A stretch of 64,000 bases of DNA from Trichoplusia ni. Lineage: Eukaryota > Arthropoda > Insecta > Lepidoptera > Noctuidae. The stretch covers positions 18,414,001-18,478,000 of the forward strand of contig NC_039478.1 of the NCBI RefSeq assembly GCF_003590095.1, read 5' to 3'. A program made the translations under genes and the position numbers. Each line of letters starts with the position of its first letter. The first letter of the stretch is position 1. Shown here one piece after another: positions 14,503 through 27,519 of this stretch. The notes beneath the pieces were generated by a model, which saw only the letters and a program-made list of their open reading frames with translations, was not told where the DNA came from and ran no database searches.

Positions 14503-14618
14503 CTAAGAGCCCGTGGACGCCAGACCTACGTTATAGTTCCTACCTTTGTTGGGAGCATCCGCTGACAAACTTTCAGCTTTTATAAAATAACGTAGGTCTG
14601 GGGTCCATGGGCTCTTAG
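14503..14618. mobile_element. 116-bp MITE with ~30-bp TIRs
   Basis: The left end CTAAGAGCCCGTGGACGCCA continues into GACCTACGTTAT. The right end is its inverted copy with two mismatches (CCATGGGCTCTTAG preceded by ATAACGTAGGTCTGG). Almost half of the element is terminal inverted repeat. No coding capacity. Confidence 0.85.
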
Positions 14619-14815
14619 GCCATTTATTTGGTAATGTGAACTAATGAAGCTAACACTTTAGGTGGAGCTTGCAGAGGTATCGGGCGGGTCGCATCAACCA
14701 TACGTAGTATGATATATTCTTACCGCTTGCCGGAATGGAAATTGATATTACATTTAGCTTACGAATGCATTAACTCTTCAGAAACATTTTTATCGTTCCG
14801 AATCCAAAAGGTAAT

Positions 14816-14946
14816 CAAAACGGAACCCTATCAGTGAGGCACCGCTATCTATCCGTCTGTCGAAAGGCAGTTACACATGAACCGTAATGATAGCAAATTT
14901 GTCGATGTATTTTTGTTGCTGCTATAACAACAAGTTAAAATAAATA
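14816..14946 (+). repeat. Dispersed repeat with GGAACCCT...TCCGTCTGTC
   Basis: CGGAACCCTATCAGTG, ATCCGTCTGTC, CATGAACCGTAATGATAG and GTTGCTGCTATAACAACAA appear in the order found in a well-known lepidopteran interspersed repeat. A second degenerate copy in the same orientation is at 53425-53552. The family is recognised from memory. Confidence 0.6.
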
Positions 14947-16460
14947 CCCGGGTTACGAAAAAATTAAAAAATCATTATTTGTCACCTAACCGATTAGTTT
15001 TTTCTTAGCCTATTTGTCTCTCACTCGTATTCGACCGGTTTTTCCAAACTACGTATTTCTTGAAAAGAAAATCGCATTGCCCCTTAATGATTACCATCAA
15101 GATATACAATGTAGGCCTTGAATGAAAGACCGATATGCAATCTTTATATTTAGCACCAATACCCTTAAATTATAAAGATAAAATCTATTGACGTAGCAGA
15201 TACGATGGTCATTACCTAAAAAAGAAAAAAAAAACATATATCATAATTACAAACAAAAACTTATGAAAAACAAGAACCAAGCTATTATATTTTGCTGTTA
15301 TAATGCATTCTAGATACAAACATGTAGGCGTACCTTAAAAGTTGACATAATTTTCCCACGTTTTTATACACCCACTTTTCTTGTTTGTTTGTCGTTTTGG
15401 TTGGATTTTTGCAACTCAATTTTGAGGTACTTTCCGATAAGCTAGCAGGCTGAAATTTTCAGGGTAGCTTCAAACCCGATAGCAATGAAATTCACAACTA
15501 TAAAAACGGCTAGACAGATTTCGATAAAATTTTAATAGACAGACATTTAAAGTGTGGGTTTGTTGTTTTAAGTGTATTAAGTTTTAGTATTCCACTTTAA
15601 TACTGTAATGAAGAGGGTCCACTACTATGTTTTAAAGCAATATTTATATGGTTGTGGAAGCGTGACAGCGCGTGACGGCGTAGAACGCCATCTTTGTTAC
15701 ACACCCCCAGTAACGGCGGCAGGCCCCCAAATAGATGAACTTTGATTAAATTATATACCTATATCCTTTTTAACAATCGATACCATTATCTAACACATTG
15801 AAATTAATATTTTTTGATATTATCATGTTTCAGCAATCGCAGTTGAAAACAATAATTAAATAATGCTGTTTCATTGCATTATTTATAACATTTCAATAGA
15901 TTAAAGAAAATACGTGAAACTAGGAGGATTTTCTCATACATTCGGAATACTGAAACATTTTAAAAGTGTCTGGGAAACGGCAACGGCCTACTTGAAATTT
16001 CTAAACTTTTGATTTCGATTTAGAACATCCTTGTTTCTTATAAAAATACGAAAGAGTTTTTAGCTGACTTTTGAACAAAACAACATTGTCGTCTCTATCA
16101 ACACAATTAAAACTAAACTCCCTTAAATAATGAACTGCTGTATTCATTATAGTATCAAACAGTCAAATGATAAGTGACGAGTATGATGGCTCCGTTTGTA
16201 GGTCACAATTACATGCCGTCAAAGAAAATCTAGCATTGCGCTTGGCAGGCGGGTCTATTTCTAGGTATGAATCAATTGCAGCATGCACGCGATGTTAACA
16301 TTAATTCAGAGCACAATTTTATGCACCTAGTTGTTTATGTAAGACGCTCTGATTTTGTAGATCATAATAGAATGTAAGTTGTTACACAAAAAGTGTAGGA
16401 CAATGTAAATGAATTTATTGTGGTTTGTTCTTTCGAGAGCCACTAATCTATGTTCTTTCT

Positions 16461-16560
16461 AACCCCCAACGCGAAAAGGGGCGTGTTATAAGATTGACAG
16501 TTCTCTCTGTCCGGCTGTGGCATTATATCTCCTTAATGGATTGAGCGATTTCAATTGAGA
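16461..16560 (+). repeat. Dispersed repeat with AACCCCCAACGCGAA
   Basis: CCCCAACGCGAAAAGGGGCG, TGTTATAAG, a TCTGTCCGGCTGTGGCAT stretch and GGATTGAGCGATTTCAATTG follow in the order of a common lepidopteran repeat unit. No coding potential. Confidence 0.5.
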
Positions 16561-16659
16561 AAATGTGATATGGAAAACCGATTGTCAAGTATGTTTTGTG
16601 TATTTCACAAATCTCCGTATTTGAAAAAGATGATTTATTATGTTGGACACTCATTATCG

Positions 16660-16705
16660 GCCTAGCCTTTTCCCAACTATGTTGGGGTCGGCTTCTAGAA
16701 TATTG
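16660..16705 (+). repeat. Fragment of an 'ACTATGTTGGGGTCGGCTTC' repeat
   Basis: CCAACTATGTTGGGGTCGGC matches the head of the longer copies at 18020-18290 and 44104-44225. It is probably a LINE- or SINE-derived tail that is widespread in Lepidoptera; only the head remains. Confidence 0.5.
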
Positions 16706-17024
16706 GTCCCTGTCGGGGGTTATAAATTTTTGGGGTATATAGAACGTTGCGAATAATTTCAGTTGGCATAAGGACAAAAAAATATCGCATGACTTAACAG
16801 TCATAATATTGTTGTTTAAAGATATCTGCTATCAGTTATCATGGAGGCTTCTTGTCTACGTAATATTCCATCAAAGAGATTACATTTGAGAAAAATGACA
16901 AGATTATATTGAATGCAAATCTGATTTACTCTTTATTTTCTAAACATTTCTCTGCATTCGGTTGTCAATATTGTGTTCAGTTTTTTAATCATTTTTTTTT
17001 ATTTTGTGATTGGTTTTTGTCGAA

Positions 17025-17159
17025 ATGTTTGGGTCAGGTTTCGGTACTTCGTTTGCTTTCCTGAGTGTCCCGGCATTTGGACCGGGGTTAGCGACAGGAG
17101 TGTTAATGTCGAATATTGTGACGTCAGTCGCCACTGCAGCTGGGAGGACCTCGTATTAT
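17025..17159 (+). CDS. Possible alternative first coding exon of the transporter gene
   Basis: A 45-codon frame opens with ATG at 17025 and runs through a GC-richer patch in AT-rich surroundings. The peptide is rich in Gly, Ala, Ser and Val and begins MFGSGFGTSFAFLSVPAFGP. It can end at a GT donor (TATTAT followed by GTAAAT) at 17159/17160 in phase 0. That phase matches the transporter's second exon at 23175, so splicing would give an in-frame alternative N-terminus. The donor is not a strong one and I know no homologue of this peptide. It could equally be a chance frame. Confidence 0.25.
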
Positions 17160-18019
17160 GTAAATATACAAAAATCTATCTTATTAACTTTGTGTGTAAG
17201 TTGAGAATCTAGTGGCATGAGAGCAGTTTTATTTTGTTCATGTAAGTACTTAAGGTACGTACTAGATGAGAGAAAATACGTAACTTTATTTATTTTTTGG
17301 TAAAAATGTATTGTTCTTTATGTCATAGTGGCTGACTTTCTCTTAGCTTTGCTACTAGTTTAAAAAGGCACAACTTAGATGCTAGATATTTATAATGATA
17401 TTATGTCTAGACAAGTCACCTAAGGAATGTAATAGGTTTTGTCTCAGGTTTGGTTTAATTTTTAAATAAATTATCCAGTATCTACCGTTTCTTTACGCGT
17501 ATCTACATAAAAATATATTTAAAACAGTCTGTATCTTTTTAAAAATAAATGTATTACAGACAACATTTTAAACAAATTCGATCGTATATCTTCATTCGGC
17601 CTGAGTGCTTGTCTATGTTAAGATAAATGATTATCTCATCTCAAAGGTTTATAACAAAGCTTTACTCAGTTTGAGTAACAACATAACATAATACTTATAA
17701 ATATTATGTTTGGACATTTTTAGACAAATAAGGTAACAGCGACTTTAGTCAGATATCTAAATCCTAGTTTCCTCTGTACCAGCAAATTGCTCTGATCACA
17801 AAGCGATTGACTTTTAATTTATTAAATTGATATCGTCGATTATTTAATAGAACACAAATTTTCTTATTACGAGGAAACACTGTCACGTGAATTGAAACGG
17901 TTTTAAGATTAATCTGAAGATTTGTTAATCATTTAATTCGACTGTATAAAAAAGTCATGTTACACCGGACCGTCGCAAAATTAAAAGATTTTTTTTTAAT
18001 TAGTCAATGATACATCTCG

Positions 18020-18290
18020 TTCATTATCATCATCTTAGCGTTTTCCAAACTATGTTGGAGCCGACTTTCAGCTCAACCGGTCGGAGCGACTGCTTATCTG
18101 CCCTCCTCCCGATTACCTAGGCAACACGATTGGTTGATTTATCTAGGCTGTCAGAGTTTCTAGCTTTTATACAGTGTTAATAACAGCCGGCCTTCCGAAA
18201 CATACTGAGATAGTCACGTACCGACCGTATCAAGCGTAGCTTAACCTGTGATATATCAACTTATGCAGCTGTAACCTAGCCACGATACAA
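18020..18290 (+). repeat. Dispersed repeat, longer copy of the CTATGTTGG family
   Basis: TTTTCCAAACTATGTTGGAG, GAGCGACTGCTTATCTGCCC, CCTCCTCCCGATTACCTAGG, CAACACGATTGGTTG and CCGGCCTTCCGAAAC follow in an order I recognise from a LINE/SINE-tail repeat common in moths. The fragments at 16660 and 44104 belong to the same family. The copy is degenerate and has no open frame. Confidence 0.6.
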
Positions 18291-18548
18291 TTAACGATAA
18301 ATAAAACCGTTTATGACATAATATATTACGTTATCAAAAATCAATAGAAAGCGCCATTAAAACGTCATTTCACATTTATGTGAAAAGATAAGTACATATT
18401 AGTATCTAAATAGGTATTATAAACAACGCCAACATTCCACTAAACCCAGTTATTTAAAACATTACGAATGGATTAACATTTTGATTTAATCTTATCTGCA
18501 ATACAATTTTACAATAGGTAAGTATTGTAGTTTAACTTTATCACAACA

Positions 18549-18807
18549 CTAGCTGTTGCCCGCGACTTCGTCCGCGTGGTTAGAAGATATAAGTTATGAT
18601 TTATACCCGCCCTGTTTTTTCCACATTTTCCATTGTATCTTCTCTCCTTTTAGTCGCACCGTGGTGTTATGTAGCCTAAAACCTTCCTCGATGAATGATC
18701 TATACAACTCAAAAATAAATTTTCAATTTGAACCAGTAGTTTTTGAGATTAGCGCGTTCAAACAAACAAACAAACAAACTCTTCAGCTTTATATATTAGT
18801 AATATAG
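18549..18807 (+). mobile_element. Non-autonomous Helitron-like element (Lep1-type)
   Basis: It begins CTAGCTGTTGCCCGCGACTT and ends in a run of AAACAAAC units followed by CTCTTCAGCTTTATATATTA. These are the hallmark ends of the non-autonomous Helitron-like elements scattered through lepidopteran genomes. Internal landmarks such as AAACCTTCCTCGATGAATG and GAACCAGTAGTTTTTGAGAT are present. Related copies are at 55173-55425 (+), 57274-57510 (-) and, degenerate, 35791-35926 (-). It has no replication helicase and depends on an element elsewhere. Confidence 0.85.
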
Positions 18808-20189
18808 ACTCATAACAGAGAGCGGATCTTGTTATCAGCTATCGTTCATCGTCTACTTATTATGTCAGGAGTAAAATGATAAAACTATCGTGTGAGAGTG
18901 TTAAAGCTCCTAGTAACAGTGAGATACAGATTAGATTAGTATAAATATCTGATAGTGTAGACTAATGACCACGAAGAAGGGGAATTTATATGCGGGCAAA
19001 AAAATGACATTCATTTAAAAAAATAGCTCTCTTAATCATTCTACTATTTAGTGACTCGCGCTTACTATAAGTTACTGTTGCTGTTTGGAGTCAAGCGAGA
19101 CATACTGACTCCCTTCCACAATGGCAAAATTCCTGTTACCAGTAAAAACTTATAGAAAAGAAACGTAGAAAGCCTTAACAAACCTCTTATACAGGGTGGC
19201 GATCTCGATCTCACGGACAAGACGCGTGAAAACCCCGGATTTTAAAAGCCTGGAAATTTCATATGTAAGTTGGTTTTAACCACGCCAGTTGATTCGTCGG
19301 TTCGTTTAACTATGTGAAACCCGAACCACAATTTAAGTGAATCCTCTAGACGCTCTTCCTTCCCTGAAACTAGGACAAAACTGGACTGATCGGGACGAAT
19401 GGCAACTTTACTTTTAACTTAACTTAACTTAAAGTAAGGCATAAATTATTAATCAATGCTATTACTTTGGGGGAAGTGTGACTGAGTTTAGACGGACGCG
19501 GTGTCCTGATTGAAAGATTAAACAACACATACATGTGGCCCCGCACTATATTTTCATAACAGCATTGTGTAAGGAGTATCATATGGCGTATCTGTTATTG
19601 GACTTGATAACTGTGCATTAGGTTTTTACAGTTATACCTACCAATAATGTAAATTATCTGTAATAACACAAATGAATTCGGGTTGTTGTATATGTCAAGT
19701 ATTTATGTATTTATATTCTTCTTATCGATATCACTTCGATATATTTCCTAGTACAGTACTTATCTAATGTTTGAGTAAAATAATCGAGAACAATAGAATC
19801 TAGACTATTTAAATGCGTTTGTTATTAAAATATGATTCTCATGACACACAAATTATTGGCGTTTTCCTATTAATCATACCGCTCTTTGTTTGGTTAAGTT
19901 TCGTTAAGATATTAAAAATTAACGTTAGTATTTCATACAGCGTGCAGAGTTGTAAAAAAATATGAAACGGAACTCTACTTAAAGGACAATTTCCCACGAC
20001 TTAACGTCATTTAATGATTGAGAGAAAATCAGATTTAAAAACGATTTTGACGAAGTTTAAGTTTTAATATGTGAGAATTAATTGAGTAGACTTCGTTGTG
20101 TTTGTGAGTTCAGTAATACAGTAGCTATTATACTCATCGCAAAATCAAGGAACAAAGCAAGAAATCTACTCAATATTACACATCACCAG

Positions 20190-20300
20190 CACGAAAATCT
20201 CCCACAACTGGGCACAGGCCTCTTCACATATAGGGACGGTTTGAGCCATAGATCACCACGCTAGATCACGGCAAATTGTCGATTTAAGCTTTCCATATTT
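20190..20300 (+). repeat. Dispersed repeat with 'CTGGGCACAGGCCTC'
   Basis: CTGGGCACAGGCCTCTTC is followed by ATAGGGACGG and ATCACCACGCTAGATCA. The same order, in the same orientation, recurs at 60690-60800. This is a widespread lepidopteran interspersed sequence, here degenerate. Confidence 0.6.
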
Positions 20301-22082
20301 AAAAGCCATTATTTCTCACAATGTTTTTCTTTACGTTTGTCAGTAGCATCTTTAAATAACTAAGAATAATATACAATTCTACATTATCGCTTCACTTAAC
20401 AAGTTTCTTTCAATCTAGAAGCAGTTCTATACAGTTTCCGTTAAGACATCTGATCTCTACTTGCAATTATACCATCGCAGTACCGTACCTAATGTCTTAT
20501 GAGAGAAACACATTAAAATATCTAAGAAGTTGCAACAGTCCAGCTAACGGCTTTACCTCGATCACTCGGAACATTGTAAAATGTAATTGCAAAGCATCTA
20601 CAAGATAATTATAAGTTGCTTAGAAAGGAGGATTTCCTCAATAAAGTTCCCGAGTTAACAAGCTAGTCTTAAAGTTAAACATCAATTTGTTTAAGAAGTT
20701 AATAATTGTTTTACCTATAGTCGATTAATATCATTTTTTCGTCTAAATCCATTTTGATACTAATATTTGTGTTAGATCTAAGCCAAATTTGTATTTGTCT
20801 GTTGTACATAAGTGAGCAAGCTTGTGCTTAGGATAATTACTGAAATGACTTTATAAACGCGCCAACTTATCTACAAAATATACACAAATTTAATATAACA
20901 TAACAACAACTTGTTGACGCACAAACTCTCTAGGAAACTAGCTCCGAATGCTCCGATAATGCATTGTTTTGCCATATTTTCTGCGAAACTGAAAGATGAA
21001 TCGTCATTCCACGAGTAATATGTGTAATACAACTAAGTAAGAAAGTCCTTGTATCCATGAATATGCATATCATATTGAGGCGTTGTAATTTTGCCGCATC
21101 ATTATAATTGACCAAGAATCGAGGGTCATGCAATGCCAATGTCAAGTACGTTCGTGAACCTCTAATGCATGTTATTATTGACATGGTTTGCTGTCGTAAT
21201 CATAGAAAAAATGTTGACTGAGTAATTGAAGTGGTAAACCTAGCAAAGGTACACTGCAGTGACAAAAAATAGCCACTTAAAATGAATTAAATGCTTTTTA
21301 AATCGGTAGGATATACCTAGTTAAATGGACAATCAGATTTTTAAAATAGAACTGTAAAAAATGTAGTAAAATTACACGTTTACCATGTCCAATAAATATT
21401 ACCCCTCAGTATTTGTTGGCAGCATAAATATTCAAATATTATTATTTTTTCGCACAAATTGTACGCGAAAACTGACCATGAGACTAGTCTATAATAGCTG
21501 TAATCTTCAGTACAAAAGACTTGAACCATTTCGAAATATTACTGTACACATAAAACAACAATAACAAAAGAAGACAATTATGTATGCAAGACGAGTATCA
21601 GCTATAACTAGCACTCCATTTAGAAACATAATGATTAGAGCTAGGTATTGCATACATAATAACTGAACTGACCGTCTTGTAAAAACAATTTGATGGGTGA
21701 TCAGGAGTATAAATAATTATGATTAACGACCTGCATGTTTACACTGTTTCTTATTACTAAGTAAATTAATTAATGCAGTGCCAAGGTACACGATCCGGAA
21801 CGCGCCTTGCATTTTACAGCGAGCAATTTATCATAAAGGTAATTTGCTAAGCCTTTTACAAAGTAGGCGAACTAAGTAGAAATTAATAGCAAATAAAATA
21901 ATGGATTGGAAATACAAAAATAAAGTTGTAGTATAGTATGGAATCACCATAAAAAAGAGCCATAAAATAAACATAATCAAAATACACTCACGATATATAT
22001 TTTTCTCCAAACTGACTTGCAACACTGACTCCAACTGTCACTTGGAAATGACATGTCAACTTGAAAATAAATACGTCAGCTG

Positions 22083-22200
22083 TTCAGTGATTCGTCGTTC
22101 GCGTAGATAAGTCTTGTAAACAATAACATTATTCTTCGTAAAGGCCTAGGCCGTAGTTGTGTACTTAGTTAAACAATAATCCTTCAAAATTCCGCTCAAA
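22083..22200 (+). promoter_or_regulatory. Putative start region and 5' UTR of the transporter gene
   Basis: An arthropod-style initiator, TTCAGT, lies at 22083-22088 about 115 bp before the start codon. No ATG occurs between it and 22201, so the transporter start would be the first ATG of this transcript. The start codon context TCAAAATGA is favourable. No TATA box is evident. The exact start site is inferred. Confidence 0.35.
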
Positions 22201-25196
22201 ATGAGGTCGTCGCTGTACAGACGCAGGGGTAGCGACCCTGAAAGGGAACCGCTGTTGGCGGCATTACCTGCATCCGGATTCCATAATAGTTTTCAAGATG
22301 TGGTAATTGTTTACTTTTTTAATTATTTGCATTTTTAATGCGTCCTCATTGTTTTATTACGCGTTAACACGACGTCACTCTATTGTGAACGATAAGTACT
22401 TTCTGGTTTGGCGGTAATCGAAAAGTTGATCATTTTACCCTCAAGTTTTTTATTTTCATTCTTCAATGATGTATACAATTGCCAAGTATTTACATAGCCT
22501 TGCCATTGCCGTTATACGGGCGATTTCGTGTTTGTATATCACAATTACTGGAAACCTACTTTCAGAGCATTTTTTTTTACATTCAATTATCAATGATACC
22601 TGCTTTGCTGGCATTATGGACCGTTTCTGCGAATGTTGTTTTCTCGTTATCAATATTCGCTTTTATATTAGTATCAATAATGTCATATTGTTATCATACA
22701 TTGTCTTATAATTGTTTATTTTTTTTTCAATTTACTTTTATCTGAAATGTAAAAGACAGTGTGTGATCACAATCATCATCAGTTCAATGTAATATTCTAC
22801 ATTTTTTATTTAAACAAGCATCTGTAATAAGGTTTCCTTGCTTTACTTTGTGGCATTATTAAGTCTTAAAACCACTGAAGTCGCCTCATTGAGGCATACA
22901 AATTGTTACGGATGGAATTGTTGTATAGAAACATTCAATAGTTAAAACTATGTTATTTTCGCGTTGGTAAAAGTTCATTTGAACAAGTGTGTGTAAAGTT
23001 CTTACCTACTGTAGCTGCTCGTAGTCTCATCACAACATTTTTTTATTGTAGAAATTAAATGAGACTTTAGCCTCATAGCATTCTATTCTCCCAGTTACCT
23101 TAATACCCGAAATTGTAATTATTGTAAAAAAATATATTCGAACAATGCCTCAATGTCTTGTGTATTGTTTCCAGCGTGCAGACGTCAACGGCGGGATGGC
23201 AGACATGGGCGTGTCACAGGCGGAGCTGGTGGAGCAGCGAGGAGAGGGGGGCCGCAAGCTGCCGCAGTATATAGCTGCACTGTCCGGTAATAACCAAACT
23301 CAGTTAATGAAACAAAATATAACTTAAAAAGTAAAGTCGCGTAATTCAATATTGATACGCTAGATGTCGCTCACGTCATCGTGAGACGTACCAAGTTTAG
23401 CGGAATGGTTTGACCTCAAAACATGATAATATGTATAACAATAGCATAATTTAAACATATATAAAGTTATAGTTATTTTATTACCATTATTTTTCCTCGA
23501 ATATTTTTTTCTATACTAAATATTATCTGAGTAGCTTAAGAAGGTTCTAGTAAACACTGTCATCTATATTGATCTGTTAGCACTAGTACTTATGATAATT
23601 ACCGACAGCCGGCCGGTGTGCAGGTGTTATGTTATTCTCATCGTAATTATCGACATAATATGTAATAGCACCTACTCGTATATGCATTTTGTATAGTGTC
23701 TACATTCAGTTTAATATGTAAACTGGTTTTAAAACTGGAAGTTGAAATAAAAAAATGTTTACTTTTTTGCAATATCTTCGACTTAAATCAATAATTCAAA
23801 TTGGACACAAATTAATTCGAACAATGATATTATGATTCCAGCTACGTTGGGAGCGCTAGCAGCTGGTTCCATGCTTGGTTGGTCCGCGCCAGTGATGGTG
23901 AAGCTAACAGACAACAGCACCTCTGACTACGACTTCCCCGTGTCAGTGGCGCAGGGCGACTGGATCTCCTCCATCATCAACCTCGGAGCCGCCTTCATCT
24001 GCTTCCCCATCGGCCTCGTCATGGACATGATCGGACGTAAGAAGACCATGTTGCTTCTCGTAGCGCCCTTCACGCTAGGCTGGCTGCTCATCACCTTCGG
24101 GAGCAGTGTCGGCATGCTGATCGCCGGCAGGTTCATCACAGGTGTCGCCGGCGGAGCCTTCTGCGTCACAGCCCCCGCCTACACCAGCGAGATAGCCCAG
24201 GACTCCATCAGAGGAACTCTAGGAAGCTACTTCCAATTGATGATAACCATCGGTATTCTCTTCGCCTACGCTGTCGGAGGCTACACAAGCGTTTTCGTCT
24301 TTAACATCCTCTGTACCTGTATCCCGATTGTTTTCGGTATCGTCTTCTTCTTCATGCCCGAAAGTCCTAACTTCTTGGTCGTGAAAGGCAGGAATGACGA
24401 AGCGAGAGAAGCGCTGATCAAGCTCCGCGGCAGCAGCTACGACGTCGACTACGAACTGAGCAACCTGAAGGCCAAAGCTGAAGAATCCCAGAGGAACAAG
24501 GTATCTTACCTGTCTGCTATTAAACAGAAGACTGCTCTGAAGGCTATCCTCATCTGCTACGCTCTGATGTTGTTCCAACAGCTGTCTGGTATCAACGCTG
24601 TGATCTTCAACGCCTCTCAAATCTTCGCTGACGCTGGAGCGACTATCCCGTCCACTATTTCCACCATCATCATTGGTGTGATCCAGGTGGTCGCCACATT
24701 CATCTCCAGTTTGGTTGTAGACAAGCTCGGCAGGCGTATCCTGTTACTCCTGTCTGCCCTGGTCATGTGCTTGTGTTCCACTGCTCTGGGAGTGTACTTC
24801 TTCCTGCAACAGACTCACGGAGCTGACGCAGACATCGTTCAGAACATCTCATGGCTGCCTCTTGTGTCTCTGTCCTTATTCTTCATCGCGTTCTCCCTTG
24901 GTTTCGGACCCATCCCTTGGATGATGGCCGGTGAACTCTGCCAGATCGACATCAAGGCATTCGTCGGCTCGACAGCTGGTACACTCAACTGGCTGCTTAG
25001 TTTTACGGTGACCAGCACCTTCAACTCGCTGAACACAGCGATAGGAGCCGGTCAGGTGTTCTGGCTGTTCGCCGGTATCATGCTCGTAGGGTTCGTGTTC
25101 ATCTTCTTCGTCGTCCCCGAGACGAAAGGAAAGAGCGTCGACGAAATCCAAGTCATGCTAGGCGGCCGGCCCGCCCAGAGAACCGAAGAGAAATAA
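22201..25196 (+). CDS. Facilitated trehalose/sugar transporter, Tret1-like (MFS)
   Basis: Three exons: 22201-22302, 23175-23286 and 23842-25196, all with GT..AG junctions, joining in phases 0 and 1 to a 522-residue protein. Family signatures of the MFS sugar-porter group are intact: GRKK at about 136-139, the PESP element near 244, QQLSGIN near 317, DKLGRR near 365, GPIPW near 427 and PETKG near 497, spread over about twelve hydrophobic segments. The short cytoplasmic N-terminus comes from exons 1 and 2. Insect proteins of this type move trehalose or hexoses down a gradient across the plasma membrane, for example out of fat body or into tissues. Substrate cannot be decided from sequence, so a related hexose transporter is possible. 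The large third exon is far more GC-rich than its flanks. An alternative acceptor six bases downstream of 23175 would also be in frame. Confidence 0.93.
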
Positions 25197-26540
25197 GGAA
25201 CACAGACTGACGTACATCACATAGTATTTTTGTACTGAGACTGGCACAGTCTGCGTGTCACAGTGCTTCGGTATAAGCAATATTATAATTGTATAGAACC
25301 AAAGAGTTACGATGCATCTACTAGATGTACCGATATAGATTATGCGCTGCGCTGTAAACTATTTATTAAAATTTGTTATTGAATTTATAATTATTTTCAG
25401 TCACTGAGGCAGCTTGTACGAATTTTATAGGTGCATACGATATAACTGTAGTTAGTGTACACTTCCAGAAGGAATTAACGCGATGAACATGGTAACAATA
25501 ATAGATGTTAATGTTAGTTAAGTGTGTGTATACTCCGGGTTCCGTACCTGAAGTTGTAGTCCGGTAGTTCAAAATATCAATATCGTAGTACCTAATGTAA
25601 CTATTGGAAAGTGTAATTTAAATCGGGTGTATTGCAATGATGAATGTGGAATGGCATAAGAGTGCAGTGATCGGAACTCTCGGATTACCTATGTAGCGTT
25701 GAGTAACGTTTGTTCATTGATCATCACACGCTATATAACAAAATAATTTTACTTACAAATACAGCAACAGTCAATAGAACATTATTAGATTTCGAGAGAC
25801 ACTCAAATCTTTAAGAAATAGTATATATTGTTTTTATTGTTGAATGTATTTTACAGTAAGATTATTTTGTTCTGTGCATATAGCTAATGTTATGCCCAGT
25901 CTGTTCAGGCCAAAAGGGAAAATTGTAGATATTAAATCACAAAACATTTAGAATAAAGAGAACTGCTTGCCATTGTCAAGTCTTATATCTGATTGCCATA
26001 ATGTTGATATTATTATACATTTTACAACTGTATATATTTGCTAACATATACATGTAGGAAAACAAATACAAATGTGGGATTAGTGAAATTTTTTGCGAGC
26101 AATTTGCTAATTTAATTATTTTTTCTATTTATTTATTATAATTTAATAGACAGTTTTGTTGGTTTTGCTCAATTATCAGGATTTAAATGAATTTGGAATT
26201 ATATGAAATGTTTACAGAGATTTTTTAGGATTTATTGAATGCATTTATTTATTGGATTAAATTAAACTAATTATTGTTATACGAATATTTGTTTATTAAG
26301 TTTACATGCTAATGAGTATGGTCATATACATACTTGCATATTTTTGTGGATATGAAATAGTTAATGTTCCTAACTATTGAGTTGTAAGGGTCAGCCAATT
26401 GAGATATGCCTACTTAAAGTTTTTATCATGACCTTCGTTTTGTCTCGCATATTGTAAGAATAATGTGGTTGTATATATTGTTACTAGAATAAGTTTTATA
26501 GAGATAATAAATGTGGAAAATATTTACTAAAATATTTTTT
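25197..26540 (+). terminator. 3' UTR and polyadenylation signals of the transporter gene
   Basis: After the TAA stop the sequence returns to AT-rich and non-coding. AATAAA hexamers lie at 25952-25957 and at 26506-26511. Either could end the transcript, giving a 3' UTR of roughly 0.8 or 1.3 kb. The choice needs transcript data. Confidence 0.45.
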
Positions 26541-27253
26541 TCTTACCTATTTTTATCCTTATAAAATTAAATTTAATTATTGTATCGCTGGACTTTGAAA
26601 TTCAAGACGCATGTACCAAGACACCCTCAGTCTCCAAAGAAGCTTTTGGAATTTCGTAGTGGTTTTTATGTGAAAGAGTACAAGCAACGTCATAAACCCG
26701 TATTTAAAATATTCGGCAATATGATAACCTAAGTACAACAAACAAACGGCTACCGATTTTTATCTTTAACTTTCCTGTACGAGTTGTTAATTTCAACTGT
26801 TTTTTATAGATACTTATCTAAAGTACACACATGCTTTGATTAGCTGCTTATTTATTAGTTAAGTTTATTTCATGTACTCGAGATCCCAAGCAAGTAGTAC
26901 CTACAAGAGGGATGAATTAGTCCAGTGGTTCAGCATTCAGTTCATAAAAAGCCTTGAACTGCTTCCCCGAACTATTATCGTCTTAATTAAGCAAAAAACC
27001 TGCCTTGAAGTGTCTTGTTCCTTTTTAATAGCGATGACGCCAATAAGTTATAGATTTATTCTTATCTACCTTCGCAAGGTAAATATTATAATTAGTTACT
27101 TTATCAATTTGCTTACTGACGTGTGAGTCTAATCAGTGTTCTCGTATAAATAACTACTTAAAAACACTTTCCGTTCATGACTTTATCTCTTAAGAGGAAG
27201 TACGTTTGCTCTGAAGAGATAAATTAATAAATAGGTATAGAAAGATACCTGAA

Positions 27254-27420
27254 ATGATGTTTTTTTTTTTTGGTAAGGCAGGTGAATCCTCATGTACCCA
27301 CTTTCAAGATGATGTGGTTAGTGTTTTACTCTTACTGACTAAACCTGCAGCCATGTGCGACGTCTTCCGCTTTTTGGCCGATGCGTGGCAAGTCATCGCG
27401 CACCGACCAAAACAGATTAT
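27254..27420 (+). repeat. Degenerate dispersed repeat with poly-T and CTTACTGACTAAA
   Basis: A poly-T run, GGTGAATCCTCATGTACCC, CTCTTACTGACTAAACC and TTTGGCCGATGCGTGG resemble a LINE-tail repeat frequent in moth genomes. An opposite-strand piece of what may be the same family is around 50350-50490. Assignment is from memory. Confidence 0.4.
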
Positions 27421-27519
27421 TTACGAATTTTTTGGCAAATCCGTCCTACTGGGACCACACCCGATGTACAAAGTGTGATACAATACACGGTGACTCCTTT
27501 TGTAAATGTTATTATTAAT

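Larger units (their letters stand above)
7396..16990. other. AT-rich intergenic or intronic DNA
   Basis: No supported gene. The interval holds degenerate interspersed repeats listed separately (around 9592, 9784, 10346, 13681, 14503, 14816, 16461 and 16660). The remainder is unstructured AT-rich sequence. If the stretch at 7130-7395 is a first exon, most of this would be intron. Confidence 0.55.
17160..22080. other. AT-rich DNA upstream of the transporter gene
   Basis: No supported gene. It contains the dispersed repeat at 18020-18290, the Helitron-like element at 18549-18807, a (CTTAA)n-like run near 19412-19430 and the repeat at 20190-20300. The rest is unstructured AT-rich sequence. Confidence 0.55.

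Noticed and set aside
16973..17212. 79-codon frame overlapping the candidate alternative exon in another frame
   Set aside because: It has no compatible splice phase that I could support and a hydrophobic start from a poly-T run; the other frame is the better candidate.
23927..25151. Several minus-strand frames of 65-133 codons opposite the transporter's third exon
   Set aside because: They are antisense shadows of a GC-rich coding exon; the plus strand carries the full set of sugar-porter motifs.
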